Assembly (NCBI RefSeq): GCF_018069705.1
Contig: NZ_CP072943.1
Coordinates: 62,001-126,000, forward strand
DNA length: 64,000 bases
Direction of reading: 5' to 3'
From: Aminithiophilus ramosus
GTDB taxonomy: Bacteria > Synergistota > Synergistia > Synergistales > Aminithiophilaceae
The notes beneath the pieces are model-generated. The model had not been told where the DNA came from and searched no databases. It saw nothing but the letters and a program-made list of their open reading frames with translations. Positions 33,915-44,453 of this stretch are shown here, in pieces; positions within the stretch are counted from its first letter, which is position 1, and every line of letters starts with the position of its first letter. Made by a program: the position numbers and the translations under genes.

Positions 33915-34745
33915 GTGCTGCGCCTTCTTTTCACCCGTCTGAGGCAGGAGGAAAAGCTTCTCGTCGAGGCGGCCCGTCGCCTTGACGTCCCCCTCTCGCT
34001 GGAGGACGTCAAGGACCGCGTCTGGGGCGCCTCCTGGGCCGAGGACGACGTCTACCTCTGCCGCTGCATCGGTCACGGCCAGAATCTGGCCCTGGCCCGC
34101 CACCTCGAGGGGCGGGGACGGCGCGTCGTCAACGCCGCCTCGGTGATGGAGCTCTGCGGCGACAAACTGGCCACGACGGCCGCTCTCGAGGCGGCCTCCG
34201 TTCCCCAGCCCGCCTACCGCCTGGCCCTTTCCGAGGAGGGAGCCCTGGCCGCCGTCGAGGAGCTGGGGTACCCCGCCGTTCTCAAGCCCGTCACGGGCAG
34301 CTGGGGACGCCTTCTGGCCAAGGTCAACGACAGGGAGTCCGCCGAGGCCGTCATCGAACACAAGGCCCATCTCGGCGCCCATCATCAGATCTTCTACGTC
34401 CAGCAGTACGTGGAAAAAAGCGGCTTCGACGTCCGGGCCTTCGTCGTCGGCGGCGAGCCCATCGGCGCCATCCGCCGAGAAAGTTCCCACTGGATCACCA
34501 ACACGGCCCGGGGAGGCAGGGCCGCCCTTCAGCCCGTCGAGGCCGATCTCGAGGCGATCCTGCGCCGCGTCCACGAGGCCATCGGCGGCGATTTTCTGGC
34601 CGTCGATCTCTTCGGGACCGAATCGGGCTGGCTCGTCAACGAAGTCAACGACGGAGCCGAGTTCCGCAACTCCATCGCCCCCACGGGCGTCGACATTCCC
34701 GCGGCCGTCATCGGCCACTGTGCCCGCTTGGAGCGTCGGCGATGA
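33915..34745 (+). CDS. lysX: LysX, LysW-2-aminoadipate ligase (ATP-grasp)
   Basis: A 276-residue protein starting at GTG one base after the lysW stop, so initiation is probably coupled. It belongs to the RimK-like ATP-grasp group: ELCGDKLATTAALEAA opens the ATP-grasp fold, YPAVLKPVTGSWGRLLAKV is the ATP-binding loop, and DLFGTESGWLVNEVNDGAEFRN is the metal-binding end with the N and E residues. LysX joins the alpha-amino group of 2-aminoadipate (or, in bifunctional systems, glutamate) to the C-terminal glutamate of LysW. Confidence 0.94.
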   Translation: MLRLLFTRLRQEEKLLVEAARRLDVPLSLEDVKDRVWGASWAEDDVYLCRCIGHGQNLALARHLEGRGRRVVNAASVMELCGDKLATTAALEAASVPQPAYRLALSEEGALAAVEELGYPAVLKPVTGSWGRLLAKVNDRESAEAVIEHKAHLGAHHQIFYVQQYVEKSGFDVRAFVVGGEPIGAIRRESSHWITNTARGGRAALQPVEADLEAILRRVHEAIGGDFLAVDLFGTESGWLVNEVNDGAEFRNSIAPTGVDIPAAVIGHCARLERRR

Positions 34746-34896
34746 GAAGACCGACGGCCACGGTTCCTTCCGACGTCCGAGGATGGCTCAAAAAGACGGC
34801 CGCCCGAAAGCGGGGGCTCAAACCGTCGTGGACCGGTCCGGAGTGTCTCTTGTCGGCGCGATGACGCGCTGATCCGATGAAGAGGCATTTCGACGG

Positions 34897-34928
34897 TCCG
34901 CATCCCTCGGGGAAGCGGATCTTTTTTT
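34897..34928 (+). terminator. Hairpin with T-run inside the lysine operon
   Basis: TCCGC-A-TCCC-TCG-GGGA-A-GCGGA forms a nine-pair stem with one mismatch, followed by TCTTTTTTTA. It lies in the 282-base gap between lysX and lysY, so the first two genes may be made in excess, or the gap may hold a second control point. No second T-box or known riboswitch was recognised there. Confidence 0.7.
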
Positions 34929-35027
34929 ATCCCCGTCCCCGCCGGAAGAATCGAGCGGGGGGAACGACGAACCGGCCGGGGGCCCTCCGGGGCCCGAGGT
35001 GGCTTCCATAAGAAAGGAGATCTGTCC

Positions 35028-36068
35028 ATGGCACGCGTCATCATCTGGGGAGGAACGGGGCTGACGGGAGGCGAGCTCCTGCGCCTTCTGGCCGGCCAGG
35101 AGGCGATGGAGCTCGTGGCCGTCACCTCGCGCCGCCGGGCCGGTCAGCCCCTCTGGACCGTTCACCCCCATCTTCGTCCCGACTATCCCGATCTTCTTTT
35201 CACCGCCCCCGACGAGGCCGAAGGCGTCGCGGCCGATCTGGCCTTTCTGGCTCTGCCTCACGGCTCTTCCTTTCCCGTGGCGAGGCGTTGTCTCGATCGG
35301 GGCCTGAAGGTCGTCGACCTCTCGGCCGACTTCCGCCTTCGGGACAGGTCTCTGCGGGAGAGCTGGTACGGTCCGGGAGGAGCCCCTCAGGAGCTCGTCG
35401 AAAGGGCCGTCTACGGCCTGGCCGAGCTTCATCGCCGGGAACTGGGCCAGGCCGATCTGGCTTCGGGAGTGGGGTGCAACGCCACGGCCCTCAATCTGGC
35501 CCTTTTCCCCCTGGCCCGGGCGGGCCTTCTCGAAACGGTCCGGGCCGAGTGCCGCGTCGGCTCCTCGGAGGGAGGGGCGACGCCTTCCGAAGGGGGCCAC
35601 CATCCCTTCCGCAGCCGGGCCCTGCGCATCATCGAGCCCTTCCGACACAGGCACATGGCCGAGACGCTCCAGGAGCTGGACCTCGACGCCTCGCGCCTGA
35701 CGATGACGGTGACGGCCGTCGAGATGGTCCGGGGCATTCAGATGGCGGCCCACATCGGCTTGAGCAAGAGGGTGGTCGAGGCCGACCTTTGGAAGCTCTA
35801 CCGTCAGGCCTTCAAAGGGGAATTTTTTCTTCATCTCACTCCGGCCCGGCCGGCCCATCTCCGCTTTCCCGATCCCCGCCTCGTCCTGGGAAGCAACAGA
35901 GCCCTCGTGGGCTTCGCCCTCGCCGACGACGGCCGCCGCCTTCTCGTCGTCAGCGCCATCGACAACCTCGTCAAGGGGGCGGCCGGGTCGGCCCTTCAGG
36001 CGGCCAACATCATGATGGGCCTCGACGAGCGGCAAGGTCTCGATCTGCGTCCTGCCTACCCCGCATGA
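35028..36068 (+). CDS. lysY: LysY, LysW-aminoadipyl-phosphate reductase
   Basis: A 346-residue protein with AAAGGAG before the ATG. It is an ArgC-type dehydrogenase: IWGGTGLTGGELLRLL is the NADP-binding start and SGVGCNATALNLAL holds the catalytic cysteine in the GCNAT form found in LysY rather than the PGCYPT form of ArgC. GHHPFRSRALRIIEPFRHRH contains the conserved histidines near the active site. It reduces the acyl-phosphate on LysW to the aldehyde. Confidence 0.95.
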   Translation: MARVIIWGGTGLTGGELLRLLAGQEAMELVAVTSRRRAGQPLWTVHPHLRPDYPDLLFTAPDEAEGVAADLAFLALPHGSSFPVARRCLDRGLKVVDLSADFRLRDRSLRESWYGPGGAPQELVERAVYGLAELHRRELGQADLASGVGCNATALNLALFPLARAGLLETVRAECRVGSSEGGATPSEGGHHPFRSRALRIIEPFRHRHMAETLQELDLDASRLTMTVTAVEMVRGIQMAAHIGLSKRVVEADLWKLYRQAFKGEFFLHLTPARPAHLRFPDPRLVLGSNRALVGFALADDGRRLLVVSAIDNLVKGAAGSALQAANIMMGLDERQGLDLRPAYPA

Positions 36069-36123
36069 GGCGCCCAAAAGCGTCTCAAGGCTTTGACCTG
36101 AACTGACATTGGAGGTCTCGATC

Positions 36124-36969
36124 ATGATAGGAATCGTCAAAATTGGAGGGGCCGTCGGCAACGATACGCGCCCGCTGCTGGACGATCTTGCCCGGCGCGT
36201 CGGCCGGGGCGAACGGTGGGTCGTCGTTCACGGCGCCAGCGGCGTCACCGACTCTCTCTGCGAGCTCGCCGGCGTGGCCTGTCGCTACGTCACCAGCCCC
36301 AGCGGCTATCGCAGCCGCTATGTCGGTCCCGCCCAGCGGGCCCTCTTCGAGGCCGCCGCCCTCTCCCTCTCGGGGCGCCTTTCGTCGGAGCTGGCCCTCC
36401 GCGGCATCGCCGCGCCGGTCCTCAGGCCCGACTCGGTCCCGACGGTCCGGGCCGAGCGCAAGGATCTTCTCCGCGCCGTCGAGGGAGGGCGCCGCTTCAT
36501 CCTCCGCGACAACTACAGCGGCACGGTCCGCTCCGTCGCGGGAGAGACGCTTGAGGCGACGTGGCGCTCGGGCGCCCTTCCTCTTTTGCCCCCTCTGGCC
36601 TTCGACGAAGAGAGCGGTCTCAATCTCAACGTCGACGGCGATCGCCTGGCCGCCTCCGTCGCCCTGGCCGTCGACGCCGACTGCCTCGTCATTCTGACCA
36701 ACGTGGCCGGTCTCATGGAGGACCTCTCCCGCCCCGAAAGCCTCGTCACCCAGGCCGGCCTCGAAGATTGGGATCATCTGGAGCGCATGGCCCAGGGCAA
36801 CATGAAAAGAAAGCTTCTGGCCTGCCGCGAGGCCCTCGAGGGCGGGCTGGCCCGCGTCGTTCTCGCCGACAGCCGCCGCGAGGCGCCTCTGAGTCATGCC
36901 GTCGAGGGAGGAGGGACGCAGCTATGGCGCCAATCGCCGGCACTTCGCTCTATGGCGGTCGGTCTCTAG
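36124..36969 (+). CDS. lysZ: LysZ, LysW-aminoadipate 6-kinase
   Basis: A 281-residue amino acid kinase. GGAGGT is 7 bases before the ATG at 36124. VKIGGAVGND (residues 5-14) is the phosphate-binding start, VHGAS and SGYRSRYVG match the LysZ form of the ArgB fold, and LNLNVDGDRLAASVALA near residue 165 is the nucleotide/substrate motif. It phosphorylates the side-chain carboxylate of LysW-bound aminoadipate. The gene overlaps the beginning of lysJ by 46 bases. Confidence 0.95.
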   Translation: MIGIVKIGGAVGNDTRPLLDDLARRVGRGERWVVVHGASGVTDSLCELAGVACRYVTSPSGYRSRYVGPAQRALFEAAALSLSGRLSSELALRGIAAPVLRPDSVPTVRAERKDLLRAVEGGRRFILRDNYSGTVRSVAGETLEATWRSGALPLLPPLAFDEESGLNLNVDGDRLAASVALAVDADCLVILTNVAGLMEDLSRPESLVTQAGLEDWDHLERMAQGNMKRKLLACREALEGGLARVVLADSRREAPLSHAVEGGGTQLWRQSPALRSMAVGL

Positions 36970-38054
36970 AGATCGTCGCCGGAGAGGGCGCCACGGTCCG
37001 AGACCGGTCGGGGAGGGAGTATATCGATTTTCTCTGCGGCCACGGAGCGGCCCTTTTCGGCCACGGTCACCCCGACCTTCGGGCCGCCCTCGTCGAGGCC
37101 TCGGCCCTTCCCTGGACGATCGGCATGGGCCTCGACGCCCCGGCTCGGAGCGCTTTCCTCCGCCTTCTGGGGGGGCTCCTCGAAGAGGGGCGGGCCTATC
37201 TGGCCAACAGCGGCGCCGAGGCCGTCGAGGCGGCCCTCAAGCTCGTCATGCTTCTTCGGCCCGACCGCCGCCGCATCCTCGCCGCCCGACGCGCCTTTCA
37301 CGGCCGGACTCTCGGCGCCCTGGGGCTGACGTTCAACCCCCACTACCGCAATCCCTGGAAGGAGGTGCTCCTCCCCGTCGAGTTTTTCGCTCCCGAAGAG
37401 CTTCCGGGGGCTGTCGACGAGAGGACGGCGGCCGTCTTCATCGAGCCCGTCCAGGGCGAGGGCGGCGTCTTTCCCCTCGACGTCTCCCTGGGACGGGCCC
37501 TCTCCGAGGCCTGTCGACGGGAGGGGGCCCTTCTCGTCGCCGACGAGATCCAGTCGGGATGGGGGCGCTGCGGCTCGTTGCTGGCCTCGCCTCTCGTGGG
37601 GCTCGACCCCGACATGGTCACCCTCGCCAAGGGACTGGCCGGAGGTCTCCCTGCGGGAGCTCTCGTCTGGAAGGGCGCTCTGGGCGATTTCCCGTCGATG
37701 AGCCACGGTTCGACCTACGGAGGGAACCCTCTCGTCTCGGCCGTGGCCCTCAGGGGCCATGAGGTGATCGGACGCGACGGCCTTCTGGAAAGGTCAGTAA
37801 AGGTCGGTTCCTATCTACGCTCCAAACTGTCTCAGCTGCCCTCCGTCGTCGCCGTTCGGGGCCTGGGGCTCCTCGTCGGCGTCGAGATCGAGGGACGGTC
37901 GGCTCCCGTCGTCAGGGCCCTGCAGGAACGGGGGCTTTTGGCCCTTCCCGCCGGGCCTCAGGTGGTCCGTTTCCTCCCGCCCCTCGTGGCCGACGTCCCC
38001 TCCTGCGATCGGGCCGTCGCGATCTTCGCCTCCGTCCTGGAGGGGCGGCCGTGA
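36924..38054 (+). CDS. lysJ: LysJ, LysW-aminoadipate semialdehyde aminotransferase
   Basis: A 376-residue class III aminotransferase. The ATG at 36924 has GGAGGAG upstream and lies within the end of lysZ. IDFLCGHGAALFGHGHP is the N-terminal active-site loop, ANSGAEAVEAALKL binds the phosphate, LLVADEIQSGWGRCG holds the PLP aspartate and VTLAKGLAGGLPAGA the PLP lysine. It aminates the LysW-bound semialdehyde with glutamate to give LysW-lysine. Confidence 0.95.
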   Translation: MAPIAGTSLYGGRSLEIVAGEGATVRDRSGREYIDFLCGHGAALFGHGHPDLRAALVEASALPWTIGMGLDAPARSAFLRLLGGLLEEGRAYLANSGAEAVEAALKLVMLLRPDRRRILAARRAFHGRTLGALGLTFNPHYRNPWKEVLLPVEFFAPEELPGAVDERTAAVFIEPVQGEGGVFPLDVSLGRALSEACRREGALLVADEIQSGWGRCGSLLASPLVGLDPDMVTLAKGLAGGLPAGALVWKGALGDFPSMSHGSTYGGNPLVSAVALRGHEVIGRDGLLERSVKVGSYLRSKLSQLPSVVAVRGLGLLVGVEIEGRSAPVVRALQERGLLALPAGPQVVRFLPPLVADVPSCDRAVAIFASVLEGRP

Positions 38055-39097
38055 CGCCCTGGGGGGCTCTTCTTGCCGATCTCGTGGCCACGCCCGGCGT
38101 GAGCGGCCACGAGGAGGCCGCCGCCTCGCTCCTGAGCCGTCGTCTTCCCGACCTGGGCTGGGAGTCCGTCGAGATCGACGGGGCGGGCAACGTCGTCGGG
38201 CGCCGGGGCCGGGGAGAGAGGGAGCTTCTCCTCGTCGGCCACATCGACACCGTTCCCGGAGGGCCTCCTTTCCGCATCGAGGGCCCTATCCTCTGGGGAC
38301 GGGGCTCCGTCGACGCCAAGGGCCCCCTCTGCGCCCTCGCCGCGGCGGGAGGCGCTCTGCCTCTCCCTCCGGGGTGGCAGGTGACTCTCGTCGCCGCCGT
38401 CGGCGAGGAGCGCGACTCGCGGGGAATGCGGTACCGTCTTCCCCTCCACGCTCCGGCCGGCTGCGTCGTCGGCGAGCCTTCGGGCACGACGGGCGTCACC
38501 ATCGCCTACAGGGGACGGCTCCTCCTGGAGCTGGCGGCCTCCGACGGAGGGGCCCACCGCAGCGGGAACTCAGGTCCTCTGACGGCGACGGTGCTGGCCG
38601 CGGCGGCCCTCATCGGCCGCGTCCGGTCCCTCGACGATCCGTCGCGCCTCGTCGTCGACCGTCCCTCGGCGGCGGTGGCCTTCATGAGAGGCGATGAGGA
38701 GGCGGGACGGTCGGCCTCCGTCGAAATCGACGTCCGTCTCCCCCTCGGCGCCGATCCGGCGGCCTGGGAGGCCGATCTGGCCTCGGTCGTCCAGAACGTC
38801 GAGGTCCGACGCCTCGAGGCCGTCGCCGCTCACCACGTCGGCCGGAACGACGCCATGGCACGGGCCCTGACGTCGGGCGTGCGGACCCTGGGCGCCCGAC
38901 CGGCCCTTCTCGTGAAGGGGGGCACGGCCGATTTCAACCTGGCCGCGGCATGGAACTGTCCCCTGGCCGCCTACGGGCCAGGGGACAGCCGCCTCGATCA
39001 CAGCGACGAGGAGCATCTCTCCCTGGACGAACTGGACCGGAGCGTCGCCGTCCTCCGGGCGGGGCTCGAGGTGTTTCTCGCCTCCCGTCGGGTCTGA
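38051..39097 (+). CDS. lysK: LysK, LysW-lysine hydrolase
   Basis: A 348-residue M20-type metallopeptidase. The GTG start overlaps the lysJ stop (GTGA). [13 protein letters not shown] has the first metal histidine and aspartate, [14 protein letters not shown] the bridging aspartate, [10 protein letters not shown] the catalytic and metal glutamates, and [13 protein letters not shown] the last metal histidine. It releases lysine from LysW and closes the pathway. In some bacteria the same LysW set also makes arginine; no separate argBCDE genes are in the window to decide this. Confidence 0.95.
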   Translation: MTPWGALLADLVATPGVSGHEEAAASLLSRRLPDLGWESVEIDGAGNVVGRRGRGERELLLVGHIDTVPGGPPFRIEGPILWGRGSVDAKGPLCALAAAGGALPLPPGWQVTLVAAVGEERDSRGMRYRLPLHAPAGCVVGEPSGTTGVTIAYRGRLLLELAASDGGAHRSGNSGPLTATVLAAAALIGRVRSLDDPSRLVVDRPSAAVAFMRGDEEAGRSASVEIDVRLPLGADPAAWEADLASVVQNVEVRRLEAVAAHHVGRNDAMARALTSGVRTLGARPALLVKGGTADFNLAAAWNCPLAAYGPGDSRLDHSDEEHLSLDELDRSVAVLRAGLEVFLASRRV

Positions 39098-39112
39098 TCG
39101 TGCGGAAGGGGA

Positions 39113-39153
39113 AGAGGAAGCGGGCCGCCCGATTCGGGCGGCCCGCTTCCTCT
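39113..39153 (+). terminator. Strong hairpin between lysK and macB
   Basis: A perfect 18-base-pair stem (39113-39130 with 39136-39153) around a 5-base loop. It lies between the convergent ends of the lysine operon and the efflux operon. The T-run is lacking, so it may act mainly as a barrier at the ends of both transcripts. Confidence 0.7.
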
Positions 39154-39180
39154 GTATGGAGGAGGTGGTTCGAGGAAGGT

Positions 39181-41111
<1,931 letters not shown>

Positions 41112-41113
41112 GG

Positions 41114-42268
41114 CTAGAACATCCCCGGCCGGGGCGGGGCGCTGTCGGCCTTCTTGGTCGCCTTGGCCGTTCCCGTGACGGCCGTGACGACGGTCTGTCC
41201 CTCTTCGACGTCGCCCGAGATGGCCGTGAAAAGGCCGTCGCTGAGCCCCCGTTCCACGGGCAGGGCCCTGAGGGATCCTCCCTCGCCGGCGATCCAGAGA
41301 AGGTCTCCTCCTGCGGCCTCGCCCGGGGGCGAGAAGCGGAACGCCGCGTTGGGGACGGCCAGGACCCGGCGTGCCGAGGCGATTTCGAAGGTCACGTTGG
41401 CCGTCATGCCCGGCTTGAGCTTCATCTCCTGGTTGTCGACGCGGACGACGACGGTGTAGGTGACGACGTTCTCTTCCGTCTCGGCCTGGAAGCGGACCTG
41501 GTGGACGTAGCCCTCGAAGGTGTCGCTGGGGTAGGAGTCGACGGTGAAGAGGGCCTTCATCCCCTCCCGGAGATAGCCGATGTCGGCTTCGTCGACGGCG
41601 GCCTCGACCTGCATCTTCGTCAGGTCTTCGGCGATGGTGAAAAGGGTCGGCGTCGAGTAGCTGGCGGCCACGGTCTGCCCCTCGCTGACGTCCTTGGCGA
41701 CGACGACGCCGTCCAGAGGCGACGTGATCGTCGTGTAGTTCAGGTTGGCCCTGGCCTTGTCCAGCTTGGCCCTGGCCTGGAGGACCGTCGCCTTCGCCGA
41801 TGTCACCCGCGCCCGGGCTCCCTCGAAGGTGCTCATGGCCGTGTCCACTTCGGAGGCGGCGATGAAGTCCTTGGCGAAGAGGGTCTTCTTGCGCTCGTAA
41901 TCGCGGCGGGCGTCGTTCAGGTCGGCCTCCTCCTCGGCCACCCCCGCCTGGGCGACGGCCAGATCGGCCTCGGCGGCGGCCACCTCGGCCTCGAAAAGGA
42001 TGGGGTCGATGGTGGCGATGACCTGTCCGGCTTTGACGATGCCGTTGTAGTCGGTGAAGATCTTGTTGATCGTTCCCGAGACCTGGGTCCCCACGTCGAC
42101 GGTGTTGACGGCCTCGATGGTCCCCGTGGCGGAGACGGTCTGGACGATGTCGCGGCGCGTCACCTCGGCCGTGAGAAAGCTCAAGGCGGGCTCGGGTTTC
42201 CTGAAATAAAAATAGCCTCCTGCGGCCAGAGCGGCGACGGCGGCAAGAAGGAACAGTTTTCGGATCAT
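41114..42268 (-). CDS. macA: MacA-type membrane fusion protein
   Basis: A 384-residue periplasmic adaptor with a short N-terminal membrane anchor (residues 4-22). It has the order seen in MacA: first lipoyl half (ATGTIEAVNTVDVGTQVSG), a coiled-coil hairpin of about 100 residues rich in Ala/Glu, second lipoyl half (TTITSPLDGVVVAKDVSEGQTV), then beta-barrel and membrane-proximal domains ending with GMTANVTFEIA and a C-terminal tail. It links MacB to TolC. The ATG overlaps the tolC stop by 4 bases (ATGA). Confidence 0.93.
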   Translation of the reverse strand: MIRKLFLLAAVAALAAGGYFYFRKPEPALSFLTAEVTRRDIVQTVSATGTIEAVNTVDVGTQVSGTINKIFTDYNGIVKAGQVIATIDPILFEAEVAAAEADLAVAQAGVAEEEADLNDARRDYERKKTLFAKDFIAASEVDTAMSTFEGARARVTSAKATVLQARAKLDKARANLNYTTITSPLDGVVVAKDVSEGQTVAASYSTPTLFTIAEDLTKMQVEAAVDEADIGYLREGMKALFTVDSYPSDTFEGYVHQVRFQAETEENVVTYTVVVRVDNQEMKLKPGMTANVTFEIASARRVLAVPNAAFRFSPPGEAAGGDLLWIAGEGGSLRALPVERGLSDGLFTAISGDVEEGQTVVTAVTGTAKATKKADSAPPRPGMF

Positions 42269-43563
42269 CCTCGGGAGACCTCCTTTTCGTGCTCCTCTGC
42301 CTTGCCTGCCCTGTCGATTTCCCCACCCAGGGCCTTCTCCAGGGAGGCCAGGGCGAGGCTGTAGTCGTACCGTGCGGCGTTGGCCTCTTTGCGGGCCTCG
42401 TTATAGTCTTCCGTGGCCTGGCGGACCTCCAGCTGGTACCCCACTCCGACGGCGTACCGTCCCATGGAGAGGTCGAGGTTCTCCCGGGCCTGGAGGACGG
42501 TCATCTCCGTGGCGGCGATGTTCTGACGGGCCTCGTCGATCTCCAGAAGGGCCGTGCGGACCTCGAGGGCCACCTGCTGGAGCTGGGAGTCGTAGTCGGC
42601 CTGAGTCTCGGCCAGAGAGGCCCGGGCCTCGGCCGTTTTGGCCGCCGTCAGTCCCCCGTCGTAGAGGGGAATAGCGAGGCTGAGCCCCACCGCCCACTCT
42701 CCGCCGCTGCTGGAGGAGGAGCCATCGCTCCAGTCGTAGCCCCCGGAGGCCGAGAGCTGGGGGTTGAGGCCCAGGCTCTGGTAGCGGACGGTCTCTTCGG
42801 CCTCGAGAAGGGAGAACTCCAACGACTTCAGGTCGGGCCGGAATTCCCTGGCCCTGGCGAAGGCCTCTTCGAAGGAGAAAGAGACCTCCCGGTCGTCCTC
42901 GACGTCGGCGATGTCGTAGCCGCCGGCGAGGACGAGGAGGCCCAGGCTCTTGCTCAGCTCGGCCTTGGCCACGTCGCGGGACGAGCGGGTCTTGATCACG
43001 TCGAGCTCGGCCTGGCTCAGATCGACCTGGGCCGCCGTCACGTCCGACCGGGCCACCGTCCCCGTCTCGTAGCTCACCTTGGCCTTCTCGAGCTGCTCCC
43101 GGTAGATCTCGGCCGTCTCCAGGGCCAGGAGATAGTCCTTCCGGGCCTTGAGGAGGCCGAAATAGGCCTCCTTGACGTCGTAGGCCACGGTCTGACGGGT
43201 CCGCTCCAGGTCGCGGGCCTTGCCGTCGCGGCCGTAGTGGGCGATGCGGATCGATGCCTTCGTGCGGCCGCCGTCGGACAGGAGCTGATTGACGGCGGCT
43301 TCGGCCGTGGAGCTGTCGCTCCCTTCCTTTTCCTTGAAGGACGAGGAGAGCTCCACGGTGGGCCTGAGGGCCGCCTCCTTCTGGCGGATGACCGCCTCCG
43401 CCCCTTCGGTGCGGGCCGCTCCGGAGCGCAGGTCGGGATGGTTGGCCAGGGCCAGGGCGATGCAGGCCTCGAGATCGAGTAAAGTGCCCTCTTCGGCGGA
43501 CGAGGGGCCCGCCGGAAAGGCGAGGCAGGAGAGCAGGAGAAGCAGTGCGGCGAGTCCTTTCAT
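42265..43563 (-). CDS. TolC-like outer membrane channel
   Basis: A 432-residue protein with a signal peptide (residues 1-23, ending PSSAEE). Two outer membrane efflux repeats are visible: the first helical hairpin region after LDLEACIALALANHPDL, the second after FSFEEAFARAREFRPDL, each about 200 residues and rich in Ala/Leu/Glu heptads. The pair SYETGTVARSDVTAAQVDLSQ and GRYAVGVGYQLEVRQA are the paired turn motifs of the family. It forms the outer membrane duct of the pump encoded by the overlapping genes downstream. It is the first gene of the operon and divergent from the two-component system at 43.8 kb. Confidence 0.93.
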   Translation of the reverse strand: MKGLAALLLLLSCLAFPAGPSSAEEGTLLDLEACIALALANHPDLRSGAARTEGAEAVIRQKEAALRPTVELSSSFKEKEGSDSSTAEAAVNQLLSDGGRTKASIRIAHYGRDGKARDLERTRQTVAYDVKEAYFGLLKARKDYLLALETAEIYREQLEKAKVSYETGTVARSDVTAAQVDLSQAELDVIKTRSSRDVAKAELSKSLGLLVLAGGYDIADVEDDREVSFSFEEAFARAREFRPDLKSLEFSLLEAEETVRYQSLGLNPQLSASGGYDWSDGSSSSSGGEWAVGLSLAIPLYDGGLTAAKTAEARASLAETQADYDSQLQQVALEVRTALLEIDEARQNIAATEMTVLQARENLDLSMGRYAVGVGYQLEVRQATEDYNEARKEANAARYDYSLALASLEKALGGEIDRAGKAEEHEKEVSRG

Positions 43564-43596
43564 GGCTCGACCTCCTTTGTGTAGACTGATGGGACG

Positions 43597-43616
43597 ACGA
43601 CATCATTGTATGTCGT
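43597..43616. promoter_or_regulatory. Inverted repeat upstream of tolC, candidate operator
   Basis: ACGACAT-CATTGT-ATGTCGT is a perfect 7-base inverted repeat 34-53 bases upstream of the tolC start, in the 195-base divergent spacer. A TACAAT on the minus strand overlaps it and could be the -10 box of tolC. The neighbouring response regulator is an obvious candidate to bind here; that is inference. Confidence 0.4.
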
Positions 43617-43758
43617 GGCCCGTAAAGAGGCGGTCCAGGGAGGTTAAGATTCCTGAAGAAGCCGAAAGCGACGCTTGAGACACCCTATCCGTTCTTGACG
43701 GAAAAGAGGGGCTCGACGCGATAGAATGAGGATGGCTTTCCGGGAGGAGTGGACCGAT

Positions 43759-44451
43759 ATGGAGAAAATTCTGCTTGTCGACGACGATCTTGAACTTTGC
43801 GATCTCCTGCGGGAGTACCTCGAGGCCGAGGGGTTCTCCCTCGACGCCGTCCACGACGGACGATCGGGCGTCGACAGGGCCCTTCAGGGGCGTTACGCGC
43901 TGGCCGTTCTCGACATCATGCTTCCCGTCATGGGCGGCTTCGACGTTCTCCGCGAGATCCGGAGCCGATCCTCTCTGCCCGTTCTCATGCTCACGGCGCG
44001 CGGCGACGACATCGACCGCATCGTGGGCCTCGAGATGGGAGCCGACGATTACCTGCCCAAGCCCTTCAACCCCCGGGAGCTGGTGGCCCGCATCCGAGCC
44101 GTCCTCCGCCGGGGACGGGTCGATGAGGGGCCTTCGAGCCTGCTTTCCGCCGGCGATCTGGAACTGGACGGAGGGGCCCGGGCCGTGAGGGTCGGAGGTC
44201 AGCCTCTGGAGCTGACCTCCGTCGAGTTCAACCTCCTCGAGACCCTGCTCCGCTCGGCCGGCCAGGTCGTCGCCCGGGAAAAACTCGTCCTCCAGGTCCT
44301 CAAGCGCCCCTACTCCCCCTTCGACAGGAGCATCGACGTCCACGTCAGCAACCTGCGCAAGAAGCTGGGGTCCTACGGCGACGGCTCGGAACGGATCAAG
44401 ACCCTCCGAGGCGAGGGTTACTTCTTCGCCCTTCCTCCCGAGGGGGCCTGA
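43759..44451 (+). CDS. OmpR/CpxR-type response regulator
   Basis: A 230-residue protein. The ATG at 43759 has GGGAGGAG about 10 bases upstream. The receiver domain has LLVDDDLEL (acidic pocket), LAVLDIMLP (phospho-acceptor aspartate near residue 51), MLTARG and YLPKPFNP (conserved lysine near 101). The C-terminal winged helix has the usual LTSVEFNLLETLL start and ends HVSNLRKKLGS and IKTLRGEGYFF. Sequence pattern is close to CpxR. The kinase gene follows 2 bases later. The operon diverges from tolC-macAB, so it probably controls the pump. Confidence 0.93.
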   Translation: MEKILLVDDDLELCDLLREYLEAEGFSLDAVHDGRSGVDRALQGRYALAVLDIMLPVMGGFDVLREIRSRSSLPVLMLTARGDDIDRIVGLEMGADDYLPKPFNPRELVARIRAVLRRGRVDEGPSSLLSAGDLELDGGARAVRVGGQPLELTSVEFNLLETLLRSAGQVVAREKLVLQVLKRPYSPFDRSIDVHVSNLRKKLGSYGDGSERIKTLRGEGYFFALPPEGA

Positions 44452-44453
44452 CG

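Noticed and set aside
34746-35027. A second T-box or a lysine riboswitch between lysX and lysY
   Set aside because: No GGTGGTACCGCG motif and no L-box core were found. Only a terminator-like hairpin is visible.
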